Positions 61,527 to 64,000 of a DNA stretch of 64,000 nt are shown piece by piece. Positions within the stretch are counted from its first letter, which is position 1, and the number at the start of each line of letters is the position of its first letter. The notes below the pieces were generated by a model. It did not search any database, was not told the origin of the DNA, and was given only the letters and a program-made list of their open reading frames with translations. Source of the stretch: Clarkia xantiana subsp. parviflora (lineage: Eukaryota > Streptophyta > Magnoliopsida > Myrtales > Onagraceae); the NCBI GenBank assembly GCA_036873135.1, contig JAPTYO010000010.1, forward strand, positions 20,205,772 to 20,269,771, in the 5' to 3' direction. Made by a program: the position numbers and the translations under genes.

Positions 61527-61570
61527 CTAGATACCTGCGCGCGCTACGCGCGTGCGCGTTGTCTTCCTGA
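61527..61570 (-). mobile_element. Helitron 3' end
   Basis: Read on the minus strand: a GC hairpin (GCGCGCG-TA-GCGCGCGC), AGGTAT, then CTAG followed by T. This is a typical Helitron terminus. Its 5' end was not located. Confidence 0.55.
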
Positions 61571-61740
61571 GAATGTTATAATGACATCATTAGACTGACT
61601 CTGAGAATGATATAAGATCGGCTCGATTCCGAGGATAATACAAGAATATAACCGTATTTTCTTAAAAATTTAAATTAAACTATGTAACATATTGTTATAA
61701 TGAAAATAAAAAAAAAATCTTAAAAATTTAAAGTAAAATA

Positions 61741-61792
61741 CTCGAGGGACCGGGAGCAAGAACATTCATTATAAGGCTCCCGGTCCCTCGAG
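61741..61792. repeat. Perfect 17-bp inverted repeat (hairpin)
   Basis: CTCGAGGGACCGGGAGC at 61741-61757 pairs perfectly with GCTCCCGGTCCCTCGAG at 61776-61792 across an 18-base loop. It is GC-rich in AT-rich surroundings. Confidence 0.9.
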
Positions 61793-61930
61793 CATTTATT
61801 ATAATAAATTATTATTATTATAACCAATTTTAAACATCGGAATCCATGTTAAAAGTTATTCTTTTCGCTTTGAATTATCCGGTTGTAACTTTCTAGAAAT
61901 TCAAATGTTTATTATTTATTATTATTATTA

Positions 61931-63343
61931 CTAGGTATTTGCCCGCGCATTGCGCGGGTTGATATTTTTATAATTTTTGTTTGTGTTTATGTTATGTATT
62001 AATTATATAGATGATAAATTATAAATATTTATGAGCTAATTTAGGTTGTTTTTCCACCGATTTTTTAAAAATTATTTACGTTTTATTTATCAAATGAAGC
62101 ATGTAATGCACAAAAATATCCAGAATTTTTTTTTTTTAAAAAAAATCTATCTAAATAAAAATATGCATCCATACTATGAGCAAAATCAAGTTACGTAGCT
62201 AATCTTCCGTTTAATCAGCATAAACTAATTTAAACCAAAATTGTCATCTTTCGAGTACCCTAAAAAAATTTACCTTAACGATCATAGCGAGCGTATAAAA
62301 AATGAGGGAGTGATCGATATTCCGGGTGCCGAGACCAATTGAAGGGATCTTAATCCTAGTATTCAGCTCGAAGAAGCAATTTTCATTCGACATTGTGTTA
62401 ATTTTTAAGATCGATGTAACTGAATGCGGAGATTACAAATCATTTTAGCAGCGAAATGAAAAAACCAAGAAGAAGAGTATAAGACATATATAGAAGACGA
62501 ATGAAAATTCATGGACGGAGAACTTAAAATAATTAATTAGAATAGTAACAGATGGAGGATAAGAATTGGTAGGTCTTATCAAAACACATCTACTTTCAAA
62601 TTCCAAATATTTCCATTGTTTTTATTCTATTACTATGATATCTTACTCGCACTCTACGTAACAAGTAGTAATAAATTCATCATTTTTAATTTTATTACAA
62701 TATGTAGTACCATAAGTTTTAACATATAAATCATATGATATATTGCCAATTGATGTTGATGTAATTCAAACATTAGAAGAAAAAAAAATTAGAGTTTATT
62801 TGAGAATTTTAAAAGCATAAACACACTTTTGATATTTTTAACAATGGTTATATTATAGTTTGTTTTAGAAATAATTAAAAATGTGACAAAATATGTAAAA
62901 AAGAGGTTTTAAACTTTTAATGAAAGTAAGCATGCATGAATTTTTTTTCTTAAAAAATATTTAAATTTAAGGAGGCAATACACATTTTATTCTTAAGAAT
63001 ACTTATAAGAATCTTTTGTTAAGTTAAAATTTTACATTTTTTGCAAATTGATACTCTAATTGTTAACACTATTTTAACTACATGTTGCACAAATTAATTT
63101 TGTAAAACTCACAAAAACTATTAGAATATAAATATGAAGAATGTGAATTAGTATACTAATCAAGATTAAATAATATACATATGTAGAAAAAATGAGATTA
63201 AAGAATTGAATAATGTGTAACATATGAAGAAGTTACAAAACCAATTATCAACCAATCAAAATGCTTATTGGTGACATGGCAAAAATCTAAGCTATTAACC
63301 TTGGAAGTGTACCTAAATTATATTATATATATAGATAGATAGA
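61931..63343 (-). mobile_element. Non-autonomous Helitron, 1413 bp, carrying a gene fragment
   Basis: On the minus strand it starts TCTATCTATC after an A (63343) and ends with hairpin CCCGCGCAATGCGCGGG, seven bases, then CTAG before a T (61931). These fit Helitron rules for both ends and for A/T insertion. No Rep or helicase frame is inside. It carries an aldo-keto reductase first exon with upstream DNA. Confidence 0.78.
62274..62393 (-). pseudogene. Captured first exon of an aldo-keto reductase gene
   Basis: Forty codons from ATG at 62393 to a GT donor just beyond 62274 read MSNENCFFELNTRIKIPSIG, then LGT and a diverged remainder ending AMIVK. FFELNTGAKIPSVGLGT is the conserved start of plant AKR4-type aldo-keto reductases, and their first exon ends at the corresponding VK site. 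The substrate-binding and catalytic parts are absent. About 100 bp of apparent leader/promoter lie upstream. Confidence 0.7.
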
Positions 63344-64000
63344 TTTGGCACATTAATTATCTAGCTAAAGTATTTATAGGTTATTTATGAACTAAATTAG
63401 TCGTCTTGGTTTGAGCTGGTATCCATCACGGCTTATGGTTCAATATTGTCAATCAAAATCATGCTTCAGTTAAGCCGAACTAGCTAGGGGCTTGTTCTTA
63501 TCTGGAACAAGTATGAAACACATGGACCAAATCAGAAATTTGGTTCAAATTGAACTAGGGTAAATAATTAATATAAAAAAATTTCGTTGGTAAATGTAAA
63601 TTTTAAAAGGTCAATCAAGATTATTTACAATTTTTAGAATTAAAACTGCATGGTACAATAAGTTGAAGAGAGGCCCGAGCCTACACTGGATTCGTCCCTA
63701 ATAAAATATGTTTGGATCAGTGAGTCTCATAACTCATAAATTACATTTTAATAAACAGTATACCATACAATAATAATAATAATAAATAGTTAATACTAAA
63801 AAAAAAACACAACCCGATAATTCTTTTATAAAATGTGTGACTGATAATGCAGAATAATTGTTAAGAATGATGTGCAAGTAAAACAAATGCACGATATTTG
63901 CTAATGAGAGAAGTCGAAGTGGGATGCTGACACTTGTGCTTATCCCACCAATTGATCTTATCATCGGCTACATCTTTGGAGGGATGAGCTCCGGCCGACT
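63344..64000. other. Right-edge intergenic DNA
   Basis: No gene recognised. A TAA repeat lies at about 63769-63785. The last 60 bases are more GC-rich and could be the start of something beyond the window. Confidence 0.5.

Overview
The window is nuclear DNA from a flowering plant, most likely a eudicot. It carries plant-type gene families (DEAD-box helicase RH24, DWARF27, P-class PPR, plant RING-CH ligase, NOMO) with many GT-AG introns. Between them lies dense transposon sequence: Ty1/copia, Tat/Ogre-like, LINE, MULE, hAT, PIF/Harbinger, CACTA and Helitron. The species cannot be read from the sequence; an asterid is only a guess.

Layout. Bases 1-24,200 are almost entirely repetitive. They start with a copia pol remnant. 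A 4.5-kb block (1907-6405) follows, and a 6.3-kb copy of it lies at 15333-21632. Each copy carries a small minus-strand gene for a signal peptide followed by seven 15-residue repeats. These two genes are the most unusual coding sequences here. Between the copies are a broken copia 5' end with gag, several unrelated tandem arrays, half of a MULE, and a Tat/Ogre-like LTR with a tRNA-Arg-type primer site. A second, inverted piece of that LTR lies beyond copy B.

Bases 24,700-35,700 are gene-rich. RH24 (5 exons, 770 aa) converges tail-to-tail with a DWARF27-family carotenoid isomerase gene (about 8 exons). Next comes a head-to-head pair of PPR paralogues; the left one is broken by a 67-bp deletion and the right one is intact (513 aa). 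Bases 35,970-40,220 hold a 5'-truncated LINE with one MULE inserted in it and another beside it. Bases 40,510-51,413 (minus) are a complete 27-exon NOMO gene, 1196 aa, with two MULEs and a LINE scrap in its introns. Bases 53,212-56,891 (minus) are a 7-exon RING-CH E3 ligase gene, 214 aa, with a Tourist-like MITE in an intron. The rest (57-64 kb) is transposon-derived: a MULE, a partial CACTA element, and a Helitron that has captured the first exon of an aldo-keto reductase gene.

The genes do not form one pathway. They are ordinary cellular genes for RNA processing, strigolactone/carotenoid metabolism, organelle RNA, ER membrane-protein biogenesis and ubiquitination. The exon models for RH24, NOMO and the RING-CH gene each sum exactly to a multiple of three with consensus splice sites. 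TIR-element boundaries are supported by matching 8-bp, 9-bp or 3-bp target-site duplications read directly from the sequence.
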